From: OLB16 sp964422415
GTDB lineage: Bacteria; Hinthialibacterota; Hinthialibacteria; OLB16
DNA: 64,000 nucleotides
Assembly (NCBI GenBank): GCA_964422415.1
Contig: CAYRBI010000001.1
Coordinates: forward strand, 1 to 64,000
Reading direction: 5' to 3'
The position numbers were made by a program, and so were the translations under genes. The notes under the pieces are model-generated. The model was given only the letters and a program-made list of their open reading frames with translations. It ran no database searches and was not told where the DNA came from. This document shows positions 1 through 8,478 of the stretch, one piece after another (within the stretch, counting starts at the first letter, position 1; each line of letters begins with the position of its first letter).

Positions 1-32
1 GGCTGAATCGACAGAGATAGGGCCTATTCAAG

Positions 33-61
33 TTGACAAGTATGCGTATTGTCTGTATAAC
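33..61 (+). promoter_or_regulatory. Sigma-70-like promoter of the IclR gene
   Basis: A consensus TTGACA at 33-38 and TATAAC at 56-61 are separated by exactly 17 bases, which would place transcription start around 68-70 and leave a leader of about 30 bases before the IclR gene. A near copy of the -10 region (GTATAACAxTG at 55-65 and again at 74-84) forms a short direct repeat that could bind a regulator, possibly IclR itself. Confidence 0.6.
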
Positions 62-98
62 ACTGTTCGACTAGTATAACATTGAGGTTATTGGGGTG

Positions 99-875
99 AT
101 GAGCGAACGTACGTACGATGTCCCAGCAGTGCGCAAAGCAATCGGCCTGATCGAATTGTTGTGTGAGTCTTCACGCCCCTTGGGAATCACCGAGATCAGT
201 CAACGGCTTGGCAGCAACAAGAACATGGTGTTCCGCCTGATCCGGACTCTGACAGATCTGGGGTGGGTGACAACGGACCAGGATGACAACCTGAAATATC
301 GAATGACGCTGCAACCCTTCCAACTGGCCAGTATGCCGGTGGGCCGTCTGAGTGTTCATACAGCAGCCTTAAGACCACTCCGCCAGTTGTGGGAACAGAC
401 GGAGAAAAGCTGTTACCTGTGCATCCTGGACAACCGGCGGGCCCTTTGTGTAACGCACATGGAAGCCACCGGAGACCTTCGTTTTACTTGCCGTGTGGGG
501 GGGCGTTATTACCTGCACTCCACGGCTCCAGGCAAGGTTCTCCTGGCTCATGCGGGTCTGGAGCTCCTTGCTCAATTGGGCCCAGACGATCTACCTGAGT
601 TGACTTCCCACACCATAACTCATCCGGTTCTGCTTGGTGAACACCTTCAGGAAGTACGTGAGCAGGGGTATGCTCTGGATCTGATGGAAAATGCGGAAGG
701 AGTCCTGTGCTTTGCGGTTCCCATTTTCAATTATGACAGTATGGTTGTGGGAGCGGTAGGGTTAAGCACTCTGACATTCCAATGCTCCAGGGACACCCTG
801 ATTTCCGAATTGGGTCCGCTGGTTTCCGAGGCTGGCAGAATGACCTCCCAGATACTGGGGGCGCCCGCCTTGTAA
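99..875 (+). CDS. IclR-family transcriptional regulator
   Basis: This protein of about 258 residues has the two-domain IclR layout. An N-terminal winged helix-turn-helix lies at about residues 8-70 (LGITEISQRLG followed by a recognition helix with NKNMVFRLIRTL), and the C-terminal effector-binding domain at about 85-250 contains the family's YYLHSTAPGKVLLA stretch. IclR proteins are dimeric regulators that bind small carbon metabolites and often control the adjacent catabolic operon. GTG at 96 and ATG at 99 are both possible starts; ATG at 99 was chosen, with GAGG at 84-87 upstream. The next gene begins 50 bases downstream on the same strand, so this regulator probably controls the heme-protein operon at 926-9633. 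The ligand cannot be read from the sequence. Confidence 0.88.
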   Translation: MSERTYDVPAVRKAIGLIELLCESSRPLGITEISQRLGSNKNMVFRLIRTLTDLGWVTTDQDDNLKYRMTLQPFQLASMPVGRLSVHTAALRPLRQLWEQTEKSCYLCILDNRRALCVTHMEATGDLRFTCRVGGRYYLHSTAPGKVLLAHAGLELLAQLGPDDLPELTSHTITHPVLLGEHLQEVREQGYALDLMENAEGVLCFAVPIFNYDSMVVGAVGLSTLTFQCSRDTLISELGPLVSEAGRMTSQILGAPAL

Positions 876-925
876 ACACTCTTTGCCCACTCTGATTCGG
901 TACAAGCAGAAAAAAGAGGTATCGT

Positions 926-3900
926 ATGAAAACGGCTTCAATTCGACTGCTGGTGTTGTGTGTGATCATTCTCTTCCTCGCGGTACCGACCTGGACGGGA
1001 GGTGCTCAGGCTGGTGACAACTCGACTTCCCTGGGTGAGTTGAAGAGCCTCTTTGATTTTGAAAGCGGTACCCTCGACCAGTGGGAAATCATCTCGGGAA
1101 GTTTCGGGAAGATTGTGAGTGACCGGGCGGCTTTCCATAATGTGAACCAACCCTACAACAAACAGGGTGTCTATTTCCTATCAACATTAGAAACCCCCGA
1201 TGGCTCTCCCAGTGACCTTTACACGGGTGAACTGAGATCGATGCCTTTCCGCCTGCACTCTCCACGAGTCTCTTTTCTGGTTGGGGGTGGACACAATGGC
1301 GCTTCTATCTCGATCTGTCAGGCGGATGGGACTGTCATCCGGACTGCCTCTGGCTCTAATTCAGAAACAATGAACAGAATCGAATGGGAACTGAATGATT
1401 GTGTTGGTCAGGAATTGTTCCTCAAGATCGTTGATACCAACCAGGGCAGTTGGGGCCATATCACCTTTGATGACTTCCGGGCCGATGCCACATTTGATCC
1501 TGAAACAACTATGCTATGGCAACGGAAACCGGTAGAGAAACACATCTCTCAACTTCATAATGAAGTCCGCTCTTTCCGGGATGCTGTGCTTGATCTGGCG
1601 GAGACTTTTCCCACCCGCTACCGTGACCCACATCAGCAGTTGATCCAGGAACTCAACAGTTTTGAAAGCAGTTTCCAAGAACTCGCAAAACGTGCCCTAG
1701 CGGGTGATCCTCAAGCAGTAACGGAAACGGACACTCTGGTTCATACTCTACTAGAGAAGAAAGATCGAGCTTTACTGGACAATCCACTCCTGCGGGATCA
1801 ACCGTTGCTCTTTGTTTCACGCAAACAGTACCCCCCCGACCACCACAATACAGAAACCCTGTTCCTGAAAGGGGAGATCAATGAAGCCTCTTACACCCCG
1901 CCTGGAAAGATAAAGATCCTCCATCCTGAAACAGGTGAGATAACCACACTCGTGGATGCGGGCGGGACAGGGATTACGCGTGATCCGGAGATATCCTGGG
2001 ATGGTAAGCGGGTTCTCTTTTCGATGCGTAAAAGCAAGGATGAAGATTACAATATTTATGAAATTGATGTGACGGGCGCTGGCTTTCACCGGTTGACTTC
2101 CCTTCCCGGTGTTTCCGACATCGATCCAGTCTATCTGCCGGATGGGCGGATTATCATGAGCTCCACCCGTGATCCGAAATACTGCATGTGTAACCGTCAC
2201 ATCATGGCTAATCTGTATTGCATGGATGGGGATGGCGCGAATATTCACCAGATCAGCAAGAACACTCTGTTCGATGGACAAAGCAGTGTGATGCAGGATG
2301 GACGGATCCTCTACAACCGCTGGGAGTATGTGGACCGTAACTTTGGGGATGCCCAAGGACTCTGGACAGTCAATCCGGATGGAACCCAGCACTCGGTCTT
2401 TTATGGCAACAATACCTCATCACCAGCGGGGATACTTAATGCTCGTGAGATTCCCGGCAGCCATCAGGTGGTGTGCATCTTTGTGGCCTGTCACGACCGT
2501 CCCTGGGGCTCAATGGCCATCATTGATCGAGACAAGGGTGTGGATGGCCGTGATCCGGTGGTGAGGATCTGGCCGCCAGAGTCCATTGAACTAATCCATG
2601 TCGAAGGCTGGGACCCGGATCTTTATAAATCCGTGCGCCCACGTTATGAAGATCCCTTCCCCCTGGCTGATCCTCTGACCAATGCCGGCGCTGGAAAGTA
2701 CTTTTTATGTGCACGTACCCTTGAAGGGGAAACGGAGCAAACCGGTATTTATCTCGTGGATGTTTTTGGTAATGAGGTGCTGGTGCACCAGGAAGGCGAT
2801 GGCATGGGTTGTTTCGATCCCATGCCGGTCATCTCACATTCACCTCAAAAGAGAGATGATCTTTCAGTATCCCCAGCTAGCCTCCCTCTGATGAGACCGG
2901 ATTTGGTCAGTGTCGAAAACAAGAACGGCAGTTTTTATATTCAGGATGTCTATGAAGGCCAAAACATGCAGGGGGTTGAGCGCGGCGAGGTGAAGTTTCT
3001 TCGCGTAGTGGAAACTCCTGAAAAACAAAATTTCACCAATGCCATCAACTGGAACGGCCAGGGAGCTCAATTTCCAGCCATCAATTGGCTGAGTTTCGAG
3101 ACCAAAAAGATACATGGTACGGTCCCAGTGGAAGAAGATGGCTCCGCCTACTTTGAAGCCCCCCCTAATCATTTCCTTTATTTCCAATTACTTGATGGCA
3201 AAGGGAAAATGATTCAATCGATGCGGTCGGGAACGGTGATTCAACCGGGGGAGGTACAGGGTTGCATCGGATGCCATGAAGATCGCAGCCGGACACCTTT
3301 ACACACCCTGACAAAATGCCTTGCATTGGAACGGCCGCCTTCACCGATGGGACAAGGCTATGGTGTGGGAAGAGAATTCAGCTACCTCTCGGAGGTTCAA
3401 CCAGTCTTTGACAAACACTGCATGAACTGCCATGACATCGGTGGGAAGGCATCCAGTCTTGTCACCCTAGCAGGAGATAAAGAAGTTGTCTTCAATTTCT
3501 CCTATTCGGAACTGTGGGCAAAACGATTGATCACAGTCACAGGGGGCGGGATCTCGGAACTCCAGAAGGCGAAATCCTGGGGATCCCATGCCAGCCGCTT
3601 GACCAAATGCCTTGAGGGGCATCATGACGTTCAACTGACAGAGGAAGAAAAACAGAGGGTCTACACCTGGATCGACCTGAACGGCATCTACTACGGCACA
3701 TACGATAGCGTTTATGTTGAAAATCCAACCGGCCGTTGTCCTCTTTCGGAAATGCAGATGAACCGGCTAGGCGAACTCTGCCAATTCAACCCGAGGACTC
3801 TTTACGAAAACTCGACACACCCAGGAGCCCTGGTCAGTTTCGACCGGCCGGAATTGAGTCCCTGCCTGAAATCCCTTGATGTCAATTCACCGGGTTATCA

Positions 3901-4120
3901 AGAGGCACTCGCGCTCATTCAACTAGGAAAAGAGAACCTGGCCAAGAAACCCCGTGCGGATATGCCCGGATTTGTGCCAGCCCCCATCGATCAGCGGCGC
4001 CATGCTAAATACATGGCGCTGAGAGATGTGGAAGATGCCTATCGAAAAGCGATTCTCGAAGGACGTAAAGCCTACGATGCGGACATGTTTGGAATACTGG
4101 AGAAAGGAATGACCCCATGA
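926..4120 (+). CDS. Secreted PD40 beta-propeller / c-type heme protein, hydrazine-synthase-alpha-like (paralog 1)
   Basis: This 1064-residue exported protein has a signal peptide (LLVLCVIILFLAVPTWTGG, then an AQA cleavage-like site). Residues about 40-190 form a jelly-roll-like segment (LFDFESGTLDQWEI ... FLVGGGHNG ... SWGHITFDDF) of the kind often attached to secreted enzymes. The centre has TolB/PD40-like propeller blades (DPEISWDGKRVLFSM; SDIDPVYLPDGRIIMSST). The C-terminal part carries two c-type heme motifs, CIGCH at residues 780-784 and CMNCH at 832-836. This arrangement is seen in many proteins annotated as related to the alpha subunit of hydrazine synthase. That does not imply hydrazine synthesis, because the beta/gamma subunits are absent here. 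It overlaps the next gene by 4 bases (ATGA), which implies translational coupling. Substrate unknown; probably periplasmic redox chemistry. Confidence 0.8.
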   Translation: MKTASIRLLVLCVIILFLAVPTWTGGAQAGDNSTSLGELKSLFDFESGTLDQWEIISGSFGKIVSDRAAFHNVNQPYNKQGVYFLSTLETPDGSPSDLYTGELRSMPFRLHSPRVSFLVGGGHNGASISICQADGTVIRTASGSNSETMNRIEWELNDCVGQELFLKIVDTNQGSWGHITFDDFRADATFDPETTMLWQRKPVEKHISQLHNEVRSFRDAVLDLAETFPTRYRDPHQQLIQELNSFESSFQELAKRALAGDPQAVTETDTLVHTLLEKKDRALLDNPLLRDQPLLFVSRKQYPPDHHNTETLFLKGEINEASYTPPGKIKILHPETGEITTLVDAGGTGITRDPEISWDGKRVLFSMRKSKDEDYNIYEIDVTGAGFHRLTSLPGVSDIDPVYLPDGRIIMSSTRDPKYCMCNRHIMANLYCMDGDGANIHQISKNTLFDGQSSVMQDGRILYNRWEYVDRNFGDAQGLWTVNPDGTQHSVFYGNNTSSPAGILNAREIPGSHQVVCIFVACHDRPWGSMAIIDRDKGVDGRDPVVRIWPPESIELIHVEGWDPDLYKSVRPRYEDPFPLADPLTNAGAGKYFLCARTLEGETEQTGIYLVDVFGNEVLVHQEGDGMGCFDPMPVISHSPQKRDDLSVSPASLPLMRPDLVSVENKNGSFYIQDVYEGQNMQGVERGEVKFLRVVETPEKQNFTNAINWNGQGAQFPAINWLSFETKKIHGTVPVEEDGSAYFEAPPNHFLYFQLLDGKGKMIQSMRSGTVIQPGEVQGCIGCHEDRSRTPLHTLTKCLALERPPSPMGQGYGVGREFSYLSEVQPVFDKHCMNCHDIGGKASSLVTLAGDKEVVFNFSYSELWAKRLITVTGGGISELQKAKSWGSHASRLTKCLEGHHDVQLTEEEKQRVYTWIDLNGIYYGTYDSVYVENPTGRCPLSEMQMNRLGELCQFNPRTLYENSTHPGALVSFDRPELSPCLKSLDVNSPGYQEALALIQLGKENLAKKPRADMPGFVPAPIDQRRHAKYMALRDVEDAYRKAILEGRKAYDADMFGILEKGMTP

Positions 4121-6630
4121 AACTCCGATTCAGTATTTTTCTTTTTTTACTCTCACTTTGGGTGTCTCCCGGAGGTATCCTCACCGCCCAAGTAGCCCCA
4201 TCCGATCCCTATCCAGTCATCAATCTGCCGGGTTCTCCCACCTATGACGACATACTGGATTGGGCATTCCGTTGGGAGTTTCAGACCTGGTCACGAATCT
4301 CGCCCGATGACCCCATCTCCCCGGTGCGATTGAATAAACCTGCCATCCCAGGTGGTGATTCCTATTGGCCCGCACTAGTCCAGATGGACCCCTTGTCCCG
4401 TGCTCTCAAACAAATGGAGGACATGATTGAACGGCTCACCCACAAAGGGGTGGATGTGTCTGATGAACGGGAGGTACTTCAAGACCTGCGTGGGCAAGCT
4501 GAAAAACTAAAGGCCACTGAGCCGCCTAACCCACCAGCGGTGGAACAGCTTTATGTGGCCATCCGCCATGCCAAACGCAATCTCATGCTCCATGATCCAG
4601 ACCTTGCCTCCCTCCAGAAAATCCTCTTCGTCAAACGCTTCCCCTATGAGCCATCCCACAACTACAGCGATCATCTGGACAGTAAGTTTATCGGTGGAGG
4701 GGGGATTTGTGTTCTGGAGATTCCTATCGATGAGGGGCGGTTATATCCGGAACAGGGGCATTTAACCGAGCTTTATGACGCTGGAAATGGCATCCCACGC
4801 GACCCAGTGGCGGATTATGATGCCAAAACAATCTACTTCGCCTACCGCCCAGCCGGTCAGGTAGAGCATGTATATTGGAACCTGATAAGAATGAATGTGG
4901 ATGGGACGGGACTAAAGCAACTCACCAGCGGCCCCTTCCATGACTACTATCCCTGTCCCTTGCCTGATGGCGATCTGAGCTTTGTCTCCACACGCATTGG
5001 ATGCCGCTTTCTGTGTTGGGTTCCACGAGCCTTTGCTCTCTACCGGATGAACCTTGCCAGCGGGGAAATGAATCGCCTCTCGGATGCCAACCTGACCGAG
5101 TGGTCGCCCACGATCATGCGTGACGGCCGTATCCTCTGGACACGCTCCGAGTACCTGGATAAAGGCGCTAACTTTGGACACACACTCTGGGCAGTCCGCC
5201 CTGATGGAACTCATCCGGAGCTGGTTTATGGCAACGACACCAAGAACTGCATGTTGAACGCGCATGAAATGCCCGGCACGAATGAAATCGTTTCGGTCAT
5301 GATCTCGCATTTCGGAGATTTCAATGGCCCCATCGGTCTGATCGACCCGGAGCAAGGCCGTTTCAATCCCGATGCGGTCACCAACATCACCCCCGATGTG
5401 GGCTATGGATACGATTGCCACTGGAGTCCATTGGGCAACAAGATTGGATCCTGGCCAGACCGCCGTTGTTTCCGTGACCCGGTCCCCATCTCATCTGACT
5501 ACATCCTTGTGAGCCACTCTCCCTCCGGTGACTGGAACAGCCCCTCCCACCTCTTCGGCCTCTATGTGATTGACCGCTATGGGAACCGTGAGCTGTTGTA
5601 CCTGGATCCACATATTGGTTGCATGAGTCCGACACCCCTGCAGCCACGTCTACGGCCACCCGTTCTGGCCTCATCTTTACCTTCCAACTCAGAACCAGAT
5701 GGAAAGGGTGAATTCATCCTGAGCGATGTCTACGCAGGACTTGGTCCCATCGTTCCCCGTGGCAGCATCAAGTACCTGCGCATCTGTGAAGAACTTAAAG
5801 ACTATGCTGAAGAGACGGCAGATGGCCGTCTCCGGGAGTCTTTTTGGAACTTCACCGATTTTTATGCTTCACCCATCTTTTCTCCATTGAACGGCTGGCC
5901 AGGTTCGGATGGGAAGCCGGATGTCATCGGACCCTATGGCTGGCCGCCTTACGAGGCCAAAGGAGTAGAGGGTCTTGTGCCGGTCGAAACGGATGGATCC
6001 TCACGATTCTTGGCTCCCGCGGGCAAGGTGCTGTATTTCCAAGCGCTGGATGCCAATCTGAATGAAATTCAACGGATGCGTAGTGTGGTACAAATTAAGG
6101 CCGGGGAGTTACGCTCCTGCATCGGCTGTCATGAGGACCGGCAACAGACTCCCGCCAACAAAACCATTCTGGCGATGAACCATCCGCCCACATCAGCAGA
6201 ATCTCCCCCGTGGGGTAAAGGCGCCTTCGGCTATCCCGGTCATGTACAACCCATCTTTGATCGTAAATGTGTCTCCTGCCACGGTCCATCGCATGAAAAG
6301 GGTGTGGACCTGTCGGCAACACCAGATGATTTCACGGTTCCAGCCTCCTACCGTACGCTCATCACCAAGGGACTGGTCCATTATACAGACTGTAACTGGG
6401 GCATGGCACACTCCAAGAACGATCCCATGACCTTTGGTGTCTTGAAGAGCCGGTTAATTCAAGTGCTTGAATCAGGACACCACGATGTACAGCTGAGCCC
6501 GGATGAGATGCACGCCATCAAGTGTTGGATCGACCTGAACTGTCCGCTTTGGCCGGACTACATGGAGCGCAAGGATCGTTCCGCCAACCTCAAAGCCGCA
6601 TCGGCGCAGTCCTCTCCGATTGAAAGGTGA
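4117..6630 (+). CDS. Secreted PD40 / c-type heme protein, hydrazine-synthase-alpha-like (paralog 2)
   Basis: This is an 837-residue paralog of the preceding protein, without its N-terminal jelly-roll segment. A signal peptide (FSIFLFLLSLWVSPGGILTAQ) is followed by a helical segment with several acidic/basic heptads at about residues 90-140, then propeller blades that match the upstream protein motif for motif (FDGQSSVMQDGRILYNRWEY versus EWSPTIMRDGRILWTRSEY; NAREIPGS versus NAHEMPGT). Two heme-binding motifs lie at the C-terminus: CIGCH at 668-672, followed by EDR as in paralog 1, and CVSCH at 718-722. The two genes overlap by 4 bases and the next gene overlaps or abuts this one, so the two proteins are probably made together and may form a periplasmic complex. 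The role is inferred only as redox or carbohydrate/aromatic oxidation; no substrate is visible. Confidence 0.8.
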   Translation: MKLRFSIFLFLLSLWVSPGGILTAQVAPSDPYPVINLPGSPTYDDILDWAFRWEFQTWSRISPDDPISPVRLNKPAIPGGDSYWPALVQMDPLSRALKQMEDMIERLTHKGVDVSDEREVLQDLRGQAEKLKATEPPNPPAVEQLYVAIRHAKRNLMLHDPDLASLQKILFVKRFPYEPSHNYSDHLDSKFIGGGGICVLEIPIDEGRLYPEQGHLTELYDAGNGIPRDPVADYDAKTIYFAYRPAGQVEHVYWNLIRMNVDGTGLKQLTSGPFHDYYPCPLPDGDLSFVSTRIGCRFLCWVPRAFALYRMNLASGEMNRLSDANLTEWSPTIMRDGRILWTRSEYLDKGANFGHTLWAVRPDGTHPELVYGNDTKNCMLNAHEMPGTNEIVSVMISHFGDFNGPIGLIDPEQGRFNPDAVTNITPDVGYGYDCHWSPLGNKIGSWPDRRCFRDPVPISSDYILVSHSPSGDWNSPSHLFGLYVIDRYGNRELLYLDPHIGCMSPTPLQPRLRPPVLASSLPSNSEPDGKGEFILSDVYAGLGPIVPRGSIKYLRICEELKDYAEETADGRLRESFWNFTDFYASPIFSPLNGWPGSDGKPDVIGPYGWPPYEAKGVEGLVPVETDGSSRFLAPAGKVLYFQALDANLNEIQRMRSVVQIKAGELRSCIGCHEDRQQTPANKTILAMNHPPTSAESPPWGKGAFGYPGHVQPIFDRKCVSCHGPSHEKGVDLSATPDDFTVPASYRTLITKGLVHYTDCNWGMAHSKNDPMTFGVLKSRLIQVLESGHHDVQLSPDEMHAIKCWIDLNCPLWPDYMERKDRSANLKAASAQSSPIER

Positions 6631-6635
6631 ATCAG

Positions 6636-8468
6636 ATGAAACATAATAAGTCACTCTCTCCATCCTTGCTCGCGTTGTTTATCTTTGCATATATGATGTT
6701 GGGAGTCAGTTCATGGTCCGGAATTTCCCCTTCCCCCTCAGCGTTGGTGTCCAACAAGATGGGAACCAGGCTCTATGTGGCTGAAACAGGATCCAGCCAG
6801 GTGGCTGTTGTTGACATGACCAAAGGTGTTGTCGAGAACCACATCCTGCTTCCCCAAGCGCCGACCGGATTGGTTCTTGGGAAAGACGAAACCCAACTCT
6901 ATGTCACCGGAGATGGTCCCAAAGGAACACTGATGACAGTTGACCTGGAGAAAAAACAGGTCACCAATTCGCTCCCCGTGGGCCATACCCCGGTGTCCCC
7001 CGTGCTATCGCCCGATGGAGGGTTAATGTACATCTGCAACCGGTTTGAGAATTGTGTAGTGGTGGTGGATCTAGCCCAGAAATCAGTGGTGAGTTCGATA
7101 CCGGTAAAACGGGAACCGGTGGCGTGTGGTTTATCACCAGATGGGAAAATGCTCTTTGTGGCAAATCTTCTTCCCGTGGGTTCGGCGGATCAAAATGATA
7201 TTGCAGCGGAAGTTGAGGTGATCGATACAGCCGCGCGGAGTGTGGTCAAATCCATCCGCCTCCCGAATGGGTCCACCAGTCTGCGCGGTTTGTGTGTATC
7301 ACCAGATGGCAAGCATGTTTATGTGACGCATATTCTGGCCCGTTACACGATGCCGACCACGCAACTCGAGCGGGGGTGGATGAATACCAACGCCCTGAGT
7401 GTGATTGATGCCGTAAAAATGACTCTTGTGAACACGGTTCTATTGGATGACCTGACCGCGGGAGCAGCTAATCCCTGGGGTGTCGTATGCTCACCAGACG
7501 GAAGCAAACTCGTTGTGACCCATGCGGGAACCCATGAGGTCAGCATTATCAACCAGAACGGTCTGCTTGATAAACTAGATAAAGTTGCCCACGGCGCTGC
7601 CGGCAAGGCCACCTTGAAAGTGGAAGATGTCCCCAACACTCTTGCTTTTCTGGGAACACTCCGTAAGCGCATCGGGTTGCAGGTCTTCGGCCCTCGCGCT
7701 TGTACACTCGCTGGTTCAAGTTTGGTTGTCACGGGTTACTTCAGCGATAACCTGGAGGTCTTGGACTTGGCGGAAAATGGGACAGCTGAACACAGACAAA
7801 TCCCACTCAGTCAGAGTGAGCGCATGAGTGAAGTACGTGAGGGAGAGATGCTGTTTAATGATGCACGCCTCTGCTTCCAACAATGGCAAAGCTGTGCCTC
7901 CTGCCATCCCGATGGCCGCGCGGATGGTTTGAACTGGGACTTGCTCAATGATGGCCTGGGAAACCCCAAAAACACCAAAAGTCTGCTTGGCTCACATGCA
8001 ACCCCACCCGTGATGATTACCGGCATCCGTCCCAATGCCGAAGCAGCCGTCCGCTCTGGTATCAAATACATCCAGTTCACCACACCTCAAGAAGATGATG
8101 CTAAGGCCATCGACACATACTTGAAATCGTTGGAACCTATCGAGAGTCCTTTTCCCCAGAATGAAACGGTACAACAGGGGAAGATGGTTTACGAGAAAGC
8201 TGAATGTGCCAAATGTCATTCCGGGCTGCACCTGACCAACCTGAAAAAATACAACGTTGGAACCGGACTGGGGCATCAAGCTGACATGGAGTTTGACACT
8301 CCGACACTTGTTGAAATCTGGCGGACCGCGCCCTATCTGTACGATGGGAGGGTGTCCACCCTTGAGGATGTAGCTGGCAAGTTCAACCCCGAAGATAAAC
8401 ATGGTAAAACCCGTCAACTGACCGAAGATGAACGCCGCGATTTATTGGCTTATCTTCTGTCCCTGTAA
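6636..8468 (+). CDS. Secreted YVTN beta-propeller fused to MauG/cytochrome c peroxidase-like diheme domain
   Basis: An exported protein of about 610 residues. The ATG at 6636 is preferred over the GTG at 6627 because GAAAGG at 6622-6627 sits 8 bases before it, and the signal peptide (LLALFIFAYMMLGVSS) then starts cleanly. Residues about 35-390 are YVTN/WD-like propeller repeats (LYVAETGSSQVAVVDM; MYICNRFENCVVVVDL; VSPDGKHVYVTH). The C-terminal third resembles diheme cytochrome c peroxidase/MauG proteins: a first heme motif CASCH at about residues 420-424 followed by PDGRADGL, and a second motif CAKCH at about 524-528, with FDTPTLVEIWRTAPYLYDGR as is usual downstream of the second heme. MauG relatives oxidise peroxide or build protein-derived quinone cofactors; which applies here is unknown. 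It is the third gene of the putative operon. Confidence 0.82.
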   Translation: MKHNKSLSPSLLALFIFAYMMLGVSSWSGISPSPSALVSNKMGTRLYVAETGSSQVAVVDMTKGVVENHILLPQAPTGLVLGKDETQLYVTGDGPKGTLMTVDLEKKQVTNSLPVGHTPVSPVLSPDGGLMYICNRFENCVVVVDLAQKSVVSSIPVKREPVACGLSPDGKMLFVANLLPVGSADQNDIAAEVEVIDTAARSVVKSIRLPNGSTSLRGLCVSPDGKHVYVTHILARYTMPTTQLERGWMNTNALSVIDAVKMTLVNTVLLDDLTAGAANPWGVVCSPDGSKLVVTHAGTHEVSIINQNGLLDKLDKVAHGAAGKATLKVEDVPNTLAFLGTLRKRIGLQVFGPRACTLAGSSLVVTGYFSDNLEVLDLAENGTAEHRQIPLSQSERMSEVREGEMLFNDARLCFQQWQSCASCHPDGRADGLNWDLLNDGLGNPKNTKSLLGSHATPPVMITGIRPNAEAAVRSGIKYIQFTTPQEDDAKAIDTYLKSLEPIESPFPQNETVQQGKMVYEKAECAKCHSGLHLTNLKKYNVGTGLGHQADMEFDTPTLVEIWRTAPYLYDGRVSTLEDVAGKFNPEDKHGKTRQLTEDERRDLLAYLLSL

Positions 8469-8478
8469 CCCGAGGTGA

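Noticed and set aside
926..6630. Evidence for anammox or hydrazine synthesis
   Set aside because: Only alpha-like paralogs are present; hydrazine synthase also needs beta and gamma subunits, which are absent, and such alpha-like proteins are widespread in non-anammox bacteria.
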